Source of the DNA: JAAXGI01 sp963579625
GTDB taxonomy: Bacteria > Gemmatimonadota > Gemmatimonadetes > Longimicrobiales > Gaopeijiaceae
NCBI GenBank assembly: GCA_963579625.1
Contig: CAUZHN010000004.1
Coordinates: forward strand, 1-64,000
Reading direction: 5' to 3'
DNA length: 64,000 nucleotides
Shown here: one piece after another, positions 53,088-62,602 of the stretch
Layout of the letters: each line of letters opens with the position of its first letter
Position numbering within the stretch: position 1 is the first letter of the stretch
The notes under the pieces: model-generated
What the model saw: the letters and a program-made list of their open reading frames with translations, nothing else
What the model was told of the DNA's origin: nothing
Databases searched by the model: none
Position numbers and translations under genes: made by a program

Positions 53088-55325
53088 TTAGTTGGGTGTC
53101 AGGTCGGTGCGGGGAGTGCCACCGGCAAAGGGGCTTCGGGCTACGAGTGTCGGGTATGTCAGGCCTAGGCAGGGCTCAAAATTGCCGCACCCATATAGAG
53201 CTGAATAGATGCGGGTATATTGTTGGACCACCTTGGCGTAGTTCTGAGTCTCCCGAAACGGGATGTTCTCGAGGAAAACGTCTCGGTCCTGATAGGTGGG
53301 GTGTTGCTGCCACCGGCGCATCCGGCTCGGCCCTGCATTGTATGCGGATAGCACGTCCGCGGGTTTTCCGTTGAATCGGCGCATCATGCTGGCAAGATAG
53401 GTGGTCCCAAGTCGCAGGTTTGTTACAGCGTCCGTGAGGGCATCGGGGGAATATGTAAGCCCGAGGTTCCCTGCTACTTCGCGCGCTGTCGGTGGCATCA
53501 ACTGCATGAGTCCGACTGCACCGGACGAACTCTTGATGCCGGCATCATATGCGGATTCCTGCCGGATGAGTCCGGCCACGAAGAAGGGGTCGAGCCCATG
53601 CTCTCCCGCTTCTCGCACGATGATATCCCTGTGGGGGAAAGGGTGCACGATGCGGAGCAAGCGAAGGTTCCAGCGTCCTTCTTCTTCCCGAAGACTTCGA
53701 CCGAGTACTATAGCCTGGAGGGGGAACCCTCCCTTGATCAATGCCTCCGCGAACTCGTATGCGCCTCCAGGTCGCTGTGAGAAGTAGTCGGTGAGCCGGC
53801 TGAGCTCGTATGCAAACGATCCTGAGATGGGTACAAGGCGGTGTACACGTAGCCGGAGGAGGGCGTTCTCGAGCTCTGCGTCTAGTCCCGGGAGGGAGGG
53901 AGGGCCAGCCGGGATATCCAGCGGAAGGACTGGTGCTCCGATGCGCTCTCCGGCGAACACTCCGTAGAAAGTCAGCGGATCCTCTTTGTAGACTTCCGCA
54001 AGTCGGGAGCGGGCATCAGACTCGTCCCCGGCCCGTTCGTGGCTGAGTGCTGCCCAATACCCCGCTTGTTGGCGCCTCGATGAGTTACGACTCCCCCGGA
54101 GGTATTGTTCGAATGTGCGGGCCGCTGCCAGGTAGTTCTGCGAGAGGTACTGCGTGGAGCCAAGCTGGACTACTCTGGCCCCAATAGAGGCGCTGGCCAC
54201 ACCTGCCTGTAAAAGTTCGTCCAAGAATTGTCGCGCCCGTGGACCAAAGCCGGTCTCCAACTCTCGGGACAGCAGAGCAGACAACCCCAGCTCAGCCCAG
54301 GGCGAACTGGAGTCAACTTCGGCGAGCTGTCTTAAAATGGATTCCGCCTGGGAAACTGCGCCACGTTCCAGCAGGGCACGTCCGGTCCAGTAAAGAGCGG
54401 GTGTGCTCAATTGGGAAGAGATTTCATCCCTGATCAGTGGGGACAACATCGCCTCCGCTTCCGAAAAGCGACGCAGCTCGAATAGAGCTCGTCCTAGTCC
54501 AAGACGGAGTTCATCTCGGTCGGCTGGAATAGGGGGCCGGTCCTCCGTGACATAAGGTGCCAGTCTCATGTGCGATTGTTCCCAGGCGCGGGAGGCCAGG
54601 AGGGTTCTCCCGAGCCTCAGCTCGTCCGTATCCTCTAGTGGCCAAGGGTTCTGATCTATCAACAGGGCTGCATTCTGAGCTCCGTCAAGGGTGGTGCCGT
54701 ATTCGAGCGCAGCCCAGAGGTCCTCTTGTGCGCTCACGGAATCGCCTGCCTCGAGTGCGAGGGTTCCAGCACGAAGCCAGGCCGCAGAGGCCCTCCCCGG
54801 GTTACGCTCTACCAGCGCCTGCGCACGCGCGGCTTCTCTCGCGGCTGTCAAGTCGCCAGCCTCCTCGTACGCATCGGCCAGGAAGATCCAACCCCAGCGC
54901 GACCAATATTCTCCGGTCGGATCCAGCTGCCCTAGGGCAGATCGCACAGCCGCGGTATCACCAGTCAATGCCAGAAGTTGCGCGAGCACCAGAGGCCGCC
55001 AGTCCGAAAGTGCCGGCAGAAGGGTCATAGCCGAATCAGCAAGATAGGCCCCGTGCCGTTGGTCTCCTCCGTTCCATTCCTCAATGGCTCGTTCTAGATG
55101 GTCGAATGCCTCCCGCTCATCTTCCAACGCAGGGTGTGGACGGGCCAGCTGCAGGGAAAGCTGATCCGATCGGAGTGAAGGCAGTGGTTGATCTTGTGCG
55201 GTGGAGCCTGCGGCGGGAAAGGCGAAGAGAAGTGATGCGAAGAGACTCACGACCAAAATGGAGGCCCAGCGCTCGTATAAGACCCCAGGGACGGATCGGC
55301 GCGAAAGAAGGCTCATTCGATACAC
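53088..55325 (-). CDS. Lytic murein transglycosylase with TPR-like repeats
   Basis: A 745-residue exported Slt-type enzyme that cleaves peptidoglycan strands with 1,6-anhydro ring formation. The start GTG at 55325 sits 8 bases after GGAG; an ATG three codons on is too far. A signal peptide (about 15-45) is followed by long helical solenoid repeats, then the C-terminal lysozyme-like domain: LIRQESAYDAG (catalytic Glu), SSSGAVGLMQLMPPTAREVA, LRLGTTYLASMM and LSAYNAGPSRMRRW. Both the architecture and length match soluble Slt. Confidence 0.93.
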   Translation of the reverse strand: MYRMSLLSRRSVPGVLYERWASILVVSLFASLLFAFPAAGSTAQDQPLPSLRSDQLSLQLARPHPALEDEREAFDHLERAIEEWNGGDQRHGAYLADSAMTLLPALSDWRPLVLAQLLALTGDTAAVRSALGQLDPTGEYWSRWGWIFLADAYEEAGDLTAAREAARAQALVERNPGRASAAWLRAGTLALEAGDSVSAQEDLWAALEYGTTLDGAQNAALLIDQNPWPLEDTDELRLGRTLLASRAWEQSHMRLAPYVTEDRPPIPADRDELRLGLGRALFELRRFSEAEAMLSPLIRDEISSQLSTPALYWTGRALLERGAVSQAESILRQLAEVDSSSPWAELGLSALLSRELETGFGPRARQFLDELLQAGVASASIGARVVQLGSTQYLSQNYLAAARTFEQYLRGSRNSSRRQQAGYWAALSHERAGDESDARSRLAEVYKEDPLTFYGVFAGERIGAPVLPLDIPAGPPSLPGLDAELENALLRLRVHRLVPISGSFAYELSRLTDYFSQRPGGAYEFAEALIKGGFPLQAIVLGRSLREEEGRWNLRLLRIVHPFPHRDIIVREAGEHGLDPFFVAGLIRQESAYDAGIKSSSGAVGLMQLMPPTAREVAGNLGLTYSPDALTDAVTNLRLGTTYLASMMRRFNGKPADVLSAYNAGPSRMRRWQQHPTYQDRDVFLENIPFRETQNYAKVVQQYTRIYSALYGCGNFEPCLGLTYPTLVARSPFAGGTPRTDLTPN

Positions 55326-55350
55326 GGAGGTTACTCCAACGATGTGGGGA

Positions 55351-56274
55351 TCATTCCATCAGTCCGATGTGATTAAGCCAGCGGGCAATATGCGACGCAG
55401 AAATGATGCCGAGTAGCTCATAGTCAGCGGCCACGAGGATCCGGCCCGAGGCACGCTCTCGCATCTGGCCGAGGATTGTGGTCAGCGGCGTTTTCCGGGT
55501 GGACAATCACAATCCTCACAGGGGAGTCTGTTCAGGTGGCCGAGCGTAACCAAACCTACGATCACACCATCGGTGCCCAGGGGAAAGGAGTTGAATGGTC
55601 TGCGACGGAAGAAGTGATGCACTAGCTCGTAGGCCCAGAGGCCCCCAATTAGCCCGCGGCCGGCCAGAAGACCAAAGAAGCCCAGTTTAGTGACCTGCCA
55701 CCGCACAGAACTCGCGGAAATGTCCTGGCGATGTGTGTCGGGGTTCGAAGAGAGCTGGTCATACGCCAAGCGGTCGCCCACAGAAGCTGTCCTCTGTCGA
55801 GACAGAGGCCGGTAAGGAAGTTGAAGATTGCAAGTGCCAGATTGACAACGCCTAGATACTCTGTCACCACGACTGCCTGTACCCCCCAAGGCCCAGAGAG
55901 CCTCCCGCCGCTCCCATACCGTAGAACGCCGTGGTCAGGAAGTGGCCCTACGACAGTGATGAGGAACTTGTTACTGGGGTTCGAGGCATCACGGGAAGTC
56001 CTTGCCATACCTCCGAAGATGAAGAGAGCGTAATCCCTTCGATTCTGATCCCCTTAGAGCGGGATACGAAGGAGTGGGCTAGCTCATGGGTCAAGAGAAA
56101 TGAAAAGAATAGGACGGTGCCGACCGACCCCTTGATCAGATGCTCGCCTGTACTCAGCTCGGGGGTACTAGCCAGGAGGACTGCGGCGGTGAAAGTTGCC
56201 AGGATGAGAAAGAAGGAAATGAACCAGGAGCAGCTGAGAGAGATTTCAAATCCCGCGATTGACCCGACCCGTAT
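55351..56274 (-). pseudogene. Decayed site-2 protease (M50) with CBS domain
   Basis: Pieces of one M50 zinc metalloprotease can be read in order in three frames on the minus strand. From about 56274: IRVGSIAGFEI, membrane helix, then THELAHSF (zinc site HExxH at 56074-56088). After a shift near 56021-56030: FIFGGMARTSRD, FLITVVGPL, and EYLGVVNLALAIFNFLTGLC with a degraded LDRGQ in place of PLDGG. After another near 55700: GGLWA, a deletion, then FPLGTDGVIVGLVTL of a CBS domain. A last piece ends LLGIISASHIARWLNHIG with TGA at 55351-55353. The gene is clearly non-functional as sequenced. Confidence 0.85.
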
Positions 56275-56573
56275 ACTTAGAAAATCTTTTGCCTGGCAAT
56301 CGGTTCTGGACTGAGGTGTGGGAGAAGGAGAGTGGTCTGATGCCCCGAAGCTGCCGGACCCCGGAAAAGGGACAAAGAGGCATCCTGTGGGTGCCATATC
56401 GGCAGATATCCCGCCGGACCGGCACACTATCATGGCTGGGTGCTTGGCAGGAATCCTGCAAGTGATCAGTGAAATGCCATCCGGGGAATGCTTGATCGGA
56501 TACGTTGGCACCCACGCCAGCCAACTTAGTCAGCCGTCCTCGACGCCTATCGAAGCAAGTGAGGATATGGAAC

Positions 56574-59213
56574 ATGGGTAAACGGTTCGAACTTCCCGTC
56601 CTCCCCCTAAGGGATACGGTCGTCTATCCTGGGGTAGCGGTCCCAATTTCTGCTGGTCGCGCCGGCACCGTCGAGGCAGTGCAAGCTGCCTTGGATGGTG
56701 ACCGACAGCTGTTCGCTGTCGCACAGCGCAAGAACACCGATGAGTCGACTCCTGAGCTCTTGTATTCGGTTGGGACCGTTGTAAAAGTCATCCAGGCCCA
56801 CCGTGTACGGGGGGGACTCCAGCTATTGGTACAAGGGGATCAGCGGGCAGAATCCGTCCACTACGAGGGTGGGGGTAAGGAGATGTTGCGGGCCCAGCTC
56901 ATCGCTCTCAACCGGTTCCCTCCTAGAAATCCAGACGATCCGCCCTTTCAGGCGTTGAACAAGGAGTTGCGCGACCGGGCCGCCGAATTGGGCACTAGGC
57001 GCGGGGTGCCGGCCGAGGCGCTGAATCAATTGATCCAAGGAGTGGATGAGCCCGGCTCTTTTGCGGATTTGGTAGCGTTCTATCTAGACCTTCCGACCGC
57101 TGAGAAGCAGAAACTTCTGGAGGTCTTAGATGACGAGGAACGCATGCGGAGGGCTCTTGTTTCCGTGGAGCGGGAACTTGCCCGCATTGAGGCGCAGGAA
57201 GAGATCCAAGCGAAGGTACAGGAGGAGCTTGGGGAACGACAGCGGGAGATGCTACTGCGAGAGCAAATGAAGCAGATTCAGCAGGAGCTTGGCGGTGAGG
57301 ACGAGAAGCAAGAGATCGACGAGCTTCGCTCACGAATTGAGGCCCTTGATCTTGAAGAAGACGCTCGTGTGGAGGTGGACCGGGAGCTCAAGCGTTTGGA
57401 GCGCACGTCGCCCCAGGCCGCCGAATATCAAGTGATTCGAACCTTCCTAGAGTGGATCACGGAGCTGCCGTGGAGCCAGCGCACTGAGGATAAGATCGAT
57501 CTCGAAATCGCGCAGGACATTCTCCACGAGGATCACTACGGCTTGGAGGATGTCAAGGATAGGATCGTAGAGTTCCTGGCTGTCCGAAAACTCCAGACGG
57601 AGCGGAGTCCGGAGCCCCCCGAGACGAAAAAGGAGCATGCGGTGTCTCCCGGGTGCAGCGGCTCGACGACGGAGGGTGAGGAAGATGCTAACCCGGACGA
57701 TGAAAACGGGGCCAATAGTGGGGACCCTACCCTACCGTTGGCGGAGGGCCAGGAGGAGGAGACTGAGGATGCTGATCGGGCACCGGATGGCTCTACAGAA
57801 GAGTTGGAAGGTGAGGGTTCCGGAGAGGAACCGTCATCAGGGAGGAAAGCGGGGAAGCTAGTGGGCCGGGGACCGATTCTTTTATTCACCGGCCCTCCCG
57901 GGGTCGGCAAGACTTCGATAGCCCAGTCGATTGCGCGCTCTCTAGGTCGAAAGTATGTGCGGATCTCGCTTGGGGGTGCCCGTGATGAAGCCGACATCCG
58001 GGGCCATCGACGTACGTACGTGGGCGCAATGCCTGGCCGAATCATTCAGGGCATGCGCCAGGCGAAGTCGAAGAACCCGGTCTTTCTTCTCGATGAGGTC
58101 GACAAGCTAGGCGTGTCCTTCCAAGGAGATCCGTCTTCTGCGCTGCTCGAGGTCCTCGACCCCGGGGAAAACTCAACCTTCACTGACCACTATCTCGGGA
58201 TACCGTTCGACCTGTCGGAGGTTTTGTTCATCGCAACCGCGAACTACGTCGATAGGATCCCCCCCCCACTTCTCGATCGGATGGAGCGGGTGGATTTCTC
58301 CGGATATACCGAACAGGAGAAATTGGAAATAGCCAAGCGCTATCTTCTTCCACGTCAGAGAAGCGAAGCTGGCTTGGAGGATAATGAACTTGAGGTCAAC
58401 GATGCCGGGATCTCGGTTATGACCTCACAGTACACTCGCGAGGCAGGCGTTAGACAGCTAGAACGGACGCTCGGCAAGGTGGCGAGAAAAGTAGCCAGAG
58501 AGATTGCCGGCGGGCAGGCCGGCCGGGTAGTTGTAACTCCGGGTGAGGTGAGGGAGCTACTTGGGCGACCACGAGTCCACCCTGAGAAGATGCGGACGGA
58601 GGACGCTGTCGGGGTGACAACCGGAATGTTTTACACTCCGATGGGCGGCGACATCATGTTTGTCGAGGCGAGCGTGATGTCTGGTGAAGATGGGTTGGTC
58701 CTGACCGGACAACTCGGGGACGTTATGAAGGAGTCGGGGAGGGCGGCATGGACTTTCGCGAAGAGTCATCACAAATCTTACGGCATCTCCGAAGAGCATC
58801 TAAAGGGAACGGAGGTGCACATCCATGTTCCGGCCGGGGCAGTTCCGAAGGACGGGCCGTCCGCTGGGATAACGATGGCGACGGCGCTGGTATCGGCTCT
58901 CTCCGGAAGGAAGGTGCGGAGGGATATCGCAATGACCGGGGAGCTAACCCTTACTGGTCGTGTGCTGCCTATCGGTGGGATCAAGGAGAAAGTTCTAGGT
59001 GCAGTCCGGGCTGGGATTCACGAGATCATCATTCCAGCTGACAATGAGGCGTCTCTGGAGGACATTCCGAAGGAGGTAAAGGATGTGTTGACCATCCACC
59101 TTGTCCAAGAGCTGGATGATGTTATCCCGATTGCCTTAGAGGGGCCGGAGACGGAAATGCCCTCTGTTTCGCACCGGAGTTCTCTGGAACGGGCAACTAG
59201 CCAAGTCGGCTGA
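56574..59213 (+). CDS. lon: Lon protease with an acidic insert
   Basis: An 879-residue ATP-dependent serine protease. The ATG at 56574 begins MGKRFELPVLPLRDTVVYPG, the N-domain start. The AAA+ module has Walker A FTGPPGVGKTS (about residues 438-448) and LGGARDEADIRGHRRTYVGA. The proteolytic domain has KDGPSAG (Ser763) and GGIKEKVLGA (Lys804), so the catalytic dyad is intact. Between residues about 344 and 425, where other Lon proteins have a handful of residues, there is an acidic, low-complexity insert rich in Glu, Asp, Gly and Ser. A possible promoter was not found. Confidence 0.96.
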   Translation: MGKRFELPVLPLRDTVVYPGVAVPISAGRAGTVEAVQAALDGDRQLFAVAQRKNTDESTPELLYSVGTVVKVIQAHRVRGGLQLLVQGDQRAESVHYEGGGKEMLRAQLIALNRFPPRNPDDPPFQALNKELRDRAAELGTRRGVPAEALNQLIQGVDEPGSFADLVAFYLDLPTAEKQKLLEVLDDEERMRRALVSVERELARIEAQEEIQAKVQEELGERQREMLLREQMKQIQQELGGEDEKQEIDELRSRIEALDLEEDARVEVDRELKRLERTSPQAAEYQVIRTFLEWITELPWSQRTEDKIDLEIAQDILHEDHYGLEDVKDRIVEFLAVRKLQTERSPEPPETKKEHAVSPGCSGSTTEGEEDANPDDENGANSGDPTLPLAEGQEEETEDADRAPDGSTEELEGEGSGEEPSSGRKAGKLVGRGPILLFTGPPGVGKTSIAQSIARSLGRKYVRISLGGARDEADIRGHRRTYVGAMPGRIIQGMRQAKSKNPVFLLDEVDKLGVSFQGDPSSALLEVLDPGENSTFTDHYLGIPFDLSEVLFIATANYVDRIPPPLLDRMERVDFSGYTEQEKLEIAKRYLLPRQRSEAGLEDNELEVNDAGISVMTSQYTREAGVRQLERTLGKVARKVAREIAGGQAGRVVVTPGEVRELLGRPRVHPEKMRTEDAVGVTTGMFYTPMGGDIMFVEASVMSGEDGLVLTGQLGDVMKESGRAAWTFAKSHHKSYGISEEHLKGTEVHIHVPAGAVPKDGPSAGITMATALVSALSGRKVRRDIAMTGELTLTGRVLPIGGIKEKVLGAVRAGIHEIIIPADNEASLEDIPKEVKDVLTIHLVQELDDVIPIALEGPETEMPSVSHRSSLERATSQVG

Positions 59214-59246
59214 GAACTACCGTCAGCTTCTGGTTGGCTTGCCACC

Positions 59247-60869
59247 TCAGCAGGGCCCGGCCTCGACGACCTCCAGATCGACCCCGTCCTCATACGCCTG
59301 AAAGTTCTCTTGAAACATCTTGGTTAACTTCGCTGCAGCGTGATCGTAGTCTTTGGGGTTCGTCCAGGTCTGGCGGGGAACCAAGATCTTCGGGGGCACC
59401 CCAGGGACCGTTGTAGGAACATGAACCCCAAAATGGGGGTCCGGGATTGTCTCGGTATGATCGAGGCTGCCATCGAGGACTGCCCGGACCATGGATCGGG
59501 TGAGATCCAGGTGGATTCGATTTGCCCTTCCAGCCCCCCCACCGATCCAGCCGGTATTGACGAGCCACACATTGCTTCCGTGCACGCGGAGTTTCTCGCC
59601 GAGCATCCGGGCGTAGACCCCTGGGTGACGGGGAAGAAACGGGGCGCCGAAACAACCTGAGAATACTGCCTGCGGTTCCGTAACCCCCCGCTCGGTGCCG
59701 GCGACCTTGGCCGTGTACCCCGAGAGGAAGTGGTACATGGCCTGCGGGGGTGTCAGGCGGGAAATGGGAGGCAGGACGCCGAAGGCATCGCAACTCAGGA
59801 AGATGACGTTTCTTGGGTGTCCCCCCTTCCCTGGCATGATTGCATTCGGGATATGGTGAATGGGATAAGAGGCCCGGGTGTTCTCGGTGATCGAAGCATC
59901 GAAAAAATCGACTTGTCCCGTGGTGGGATCCAGAACGACGTTCTCGAGAATGGTTCCGAACATCCTTGAGGCTCGATAAATTTCCGGCTCGCTTCCGGAG
60001 GAGAGCCGAATCACTTTTGCGTAACAACCACCCTCGAAGTTGAAGACTCCGTCGGGACCCCATCCGTGCTCGTCGTCGCCGATCAGACTACGATTTGGGT
60101 CCGCGGACAGGGTCGTCTTCCCCGTTCCCGAGAGCCCGAAGAAGAGAGCTGTATCTTCCGAGGGGCCGACGTTGGCCGAACAGTGCATCGGAAGGACGCC
60201 TTGGTCGGGGAGCAAGTAGTTGAGGACTGAGAAGAGGGACTTCTTGATTTCTCCCGCGTACCGGGTGCCACCGATGAGGGCTATGCGCTCCTCAAAGTTC
60301 AACATGATGAAAGCACCCGTCCGAGTGCCGTGGAAACTAGGGTCCGCCTGGAGTTCGGGAGCGTGGAGCACTGTAAAATCCGGACGCAGCTCAGGTAGCT
60401 CGGCGAGGGGGAGTCGAAGGAACATGTTGTTTGCGAAAAGCGCGTGCCATGCCGAGGTCGTGACAATTCGCACATTGATTCCGGCCACGGGGTCTTCTCC
60501 GATGCGCGCATCCGTGACGAAAAGATCCTGACCTTGCAGATGATCCGTGACATAGGTCTTCAGGCGATCATAGAATTTCGGGGCTATCGGCGCATTTACC
60601 GTCCCCCAATCTACCGTTTGCTCCACGGCCGCATCCCTTACGATGTACCTGTCCCCAGGAGATCTTCCGGTATGAGGGGCTGTGTTGGCCGCGAAGGCAC
60701 CCATGTCTGTTAACTCGCCCTCGCCCCGCAAGAGCGCCTGAGTGCAAAGTTGAGCTGGAGAGAGATTCCAGTGAACTAGCAGCGAGGGCTGGAGGCCGTG
60801 AAGTTCGAGCCCGTAGCGGCTTGGGGAGCCTGTGGGCTTCCTTGTGGAAGCTTCGAGAACCGAAGTCAT
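59247..60869 (-). CDS. pckA: Phosphoenolpyruvate carboxykinase (ATP)
   Basis: A 540-residue enzyme that interconverts oxaloacetate and phosphoenolpyruvate with ATP, the entry to gluconeogenesis. Seen features: RSPGDRYIV, MHCSANVG, the kinase-1a P-loop GLSGTGKTTLSADPNR with SLIGDDEHGW (kinase-2), FEGGCYAK and LVNTGWIGG. Length is normal for the ATP-using form. It is divergent from the sigma-factor gene, with 275 bases between the starts. Confidence 0.96.
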   Translation of the reverse strand: MTSVLEASTRKPTGSPSRYGLELHGLQPSLLVHWNLSPAQLCTQALLRGEGELTDMGAFAANTAPHTGRSPGDRYIVRDAAVEQTVDWGTVNAPIAPKFYDRLKTYVTDHLQGQDLFVTDARIGEDPVAGINVRIVTTSAWHALFANNMFLRLPLAELPELRPDFTVLHAPELQADPSFHGTRTGAFIMLNFEERIALIGGTRYAGEIKKSLFSVLNYLLPDQGVLPMHCSANVGPSEDTALFFGLSGTGKTTLSADPNRSLIGDDEHGWGPDGVFNFEGGCYAKVIRLSSGSEPEIYRASRMFGTILENVVLDPTTGQVDFFDASITENTRASYPIHHIPNAIMPGKGGHPRNVIFLSCDAFGVLPPISRLTPPQAMYHFLSGYTAKVAGTERGVTEPQAVFSGCFGAPFLPRHPGVYARMLGEKLRVHGSNVWLVNTGWIGGGAGRANRIHLDLTRSMVRAVLDGSLDHTETIPDPHFGVHVPTTVPGVPPKILVPRQTWTNPKDYDHAAAKLTKMFQENFQAYEDGVDLEVVEAGPC

Positions 60870-60972
60870 ATGTCGGACCCCTCAGAGGTAGGTAGGGGAT
60901 TGGACGATGAGCCCTCTATCTGAATAGTACAGTTGTTCCAAGGTGGGCAGGAACTGTTAAAAATAAAACCTT

Positions 60973-60999
60973 TGACTGTAGATTTGTTTGTTTATAGCT
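60973..60999 (+). promoter_or_regulatory. Candidate promoter of the sigma-factor gene
   Basis: In a clearly AT-rich patch, TTGACT (60973-60978) is followed 15 bases later by TATAGC (60994-60999). The spacing is short for a housekeeping promoter. The predicted leader is about 140 bases. Confidence 0.35.
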
Positions 61000-61144
61000 T
61001 TTGGATTCTTAGCCGCATGAGCCTGGCGAGGCCCTGCCTGCCTCTGCCTGGTTCGCCCAATGCTCAGGTCCGTATGAAGTTGTGGCACCCCCGGGTCTGC
61101 ATAATGCCTTCCGGAAACCCTTTCAGAGAGGTGGCGCGGACCGG

Positions 61145-62005
61145 ATGTTTACCTCCGCTCGTGGCTTGGATTCCTTTGACCAGTATCTCCAGGACGTTGA
61201 AAAATATCCCCTCATTGAGGATCCCAAGGAGGAGAGGGCGCTCGCTCGTAGGGCGCGTGCCGGCGACAAGGAGGCTGCTGAGCGGTTGGTGACTGCCAAC
61301 CTACGTTTCGTCATTTCTTATGTGAAGAAATACCAAGGTCGCGGGCTCGGCCTAGGGGAGTTGGTCTGTATCGGGAACGAGGGCCTGCTGAAGGCGGTGA
61401 AGAAGTTCGATTCAGAGAAGGGGGTCAAGTTTATCTCATACGCGGTCTGGTGGATTCGACAGACAGTCCTTCAGGCCCTGGCCGAACAGACCCGCTCAGT
61501 TCGCATTCCCCTCAATCAGAACTCCAACCTTGCTCGACTCGCCCGCACGAACACGGTCCTGACTCAACAACTTGGACGCCCGCCAACGGATCAGGAACTA
61601 GCCGATGATATGGAAGAGCCAATTGAGACCATTCGGGCACTCCGCAGGGTCGCTGCCAATGAGCTCTCCCTTGATGCCCCGATCGACCGCAGTGATCGGG
61701 ATAGCGCGTCGTTCGGAGAAAGATTCGCAGGCATCCAAACAGAAGACATCGAGGAGGATGTCGAGGCCATTGCCCGCAGAGATTTCCTCGAGACCATGTT
61801 CAAGAGCTATCTGACCGAGCGAGAGAGGAAGATTCTCTACCTGTATTACGGGCTCGATGATGGTGAGGAGCGGACTCTGGAGGAGATTGGCTCACTTCTT
61901 GGGGTAACTCGGGAGCGCATCCGGCAAATTCGAAACCGAGCCTTTGAGAAGCTTCGCGAAAGTCCCCACGGGGAATCCCTCTCGGGATTTTGGGCCACGC
62001 ACTGA
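61145..62005 (+). CDS. Primary-type sigma-70 factor (RpoD/group 2)
   Basis: A 286-residue sigma factor. Region 1.2 begins DSFDQYLQDVEKYPL; region 2 has AERLVTANLRFVISYVKKYQ and KGVKFISYAVWWIRQTVLQA (-10 recognition); region 3 follows, and region 4.2 is RTLEEIGSLLGVTRERIRQI (-35 helix). There is no long region 1.1. The ATG at 61145 is chosen; the open frame extends 21 codons further up. RpoD-like regions with a short N-terminus could be the housekeeping factor of this lineage or a group 2 factor. Confidence 0.92.
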   Translation: MFTSARGLDSFDQYLQDVEKYPLIEDPKEERALARRARAGDKEAAERLVTANLRFVISYVKKYQGRGLGLGELVCIGNEGLLKAVKKFDSEKGVKFISYAVWWIRQTVLQALAEQTRSVRIPLNQNSNLARLARTNTVLTQQLGRPPTDQELADDMEEPIETIRALRRVAANELSLDAPIDRSDRDSASFGERFAGIQTEDIEEDVEAIARRDFLETMFKSYLTERERKILYLYYGLDDGEERTLEEIGSLLGVTRERIRQIRNRAFEKLRESPHGESLSGFWATH

Positions 62006-62602
62006 TGGATCCGCCGGTGTCGGCAAGGGGCCCTCGCCTCTGAAGCGTGTAAGTCTTACCGTCCTGGGTGCCTACACTGCCGCCTCGGTGTCACGCTGAG
62101 GAGAAAGGATTACGAGCCTCCCGGACATTTATCTCGGTGGTCGGGATCGTGATTCTGTCTCATTCATTAGAAATCGTACTCGGGCCGACCCTCGCCATAC
62201 ATCGCCATACATCCGGGCGCCTTTCATCACGCACTCTTCAGCGAGGAGTACCAGCCTGTAGAGGGTAGGGTGATGTCAATCCGTACGCCCTTTTTCGGAA
62301 TCTCCACTCGCGCTCACCGGGTGATTCGTAGCAAGGGATAGATTGGCAACCTTGGTGATGCCCTAAGTTTTACGAAGCTCGGAATCCCGTCGTACATGTC
62401 CGATAAGAGTGGGTTTATTCACTGAATGACTTATGATGTGTTCCTCCGTCGACAGAGTTCAACTTAGCCAGAAGCAGGCGGGGGCATCGGATGGACTGAC
62501 CGAAGGAGAAACATCATGGTCGAAAGAAGCGGTCTTCTGGGTGGGTCAGCCCAAAGGGTGGGGAAGATAGGGGGGAAAACAGTTTGCCTGACCACCGGCC
62601 TT
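62006..62602. other. Intergenic region with a tandem 10-base repeat
   Basis: About 600 bases between the sigma-factor gene and polA, which converge. It contains two consecutive copies of TCGCCATACA (62192-62201 and 62202-62211). Open frames are short and lack coding character. No RNA gene was recognised. Confidence 0.4.

Noticed and set aside
57603..57850. Lon insert as a frameshifted remnant of another gene
   Set aside because: The frame is uninterrupted and its composition is a uniform acidic low-complexity stretch, not a domain.
62192..62212. Tandem repeat, possibly a CRISPR or attachment site
   Set aside because: Only two adjacent copies of a 10-base unit with no spacers; no integrase or cas gene nearby.
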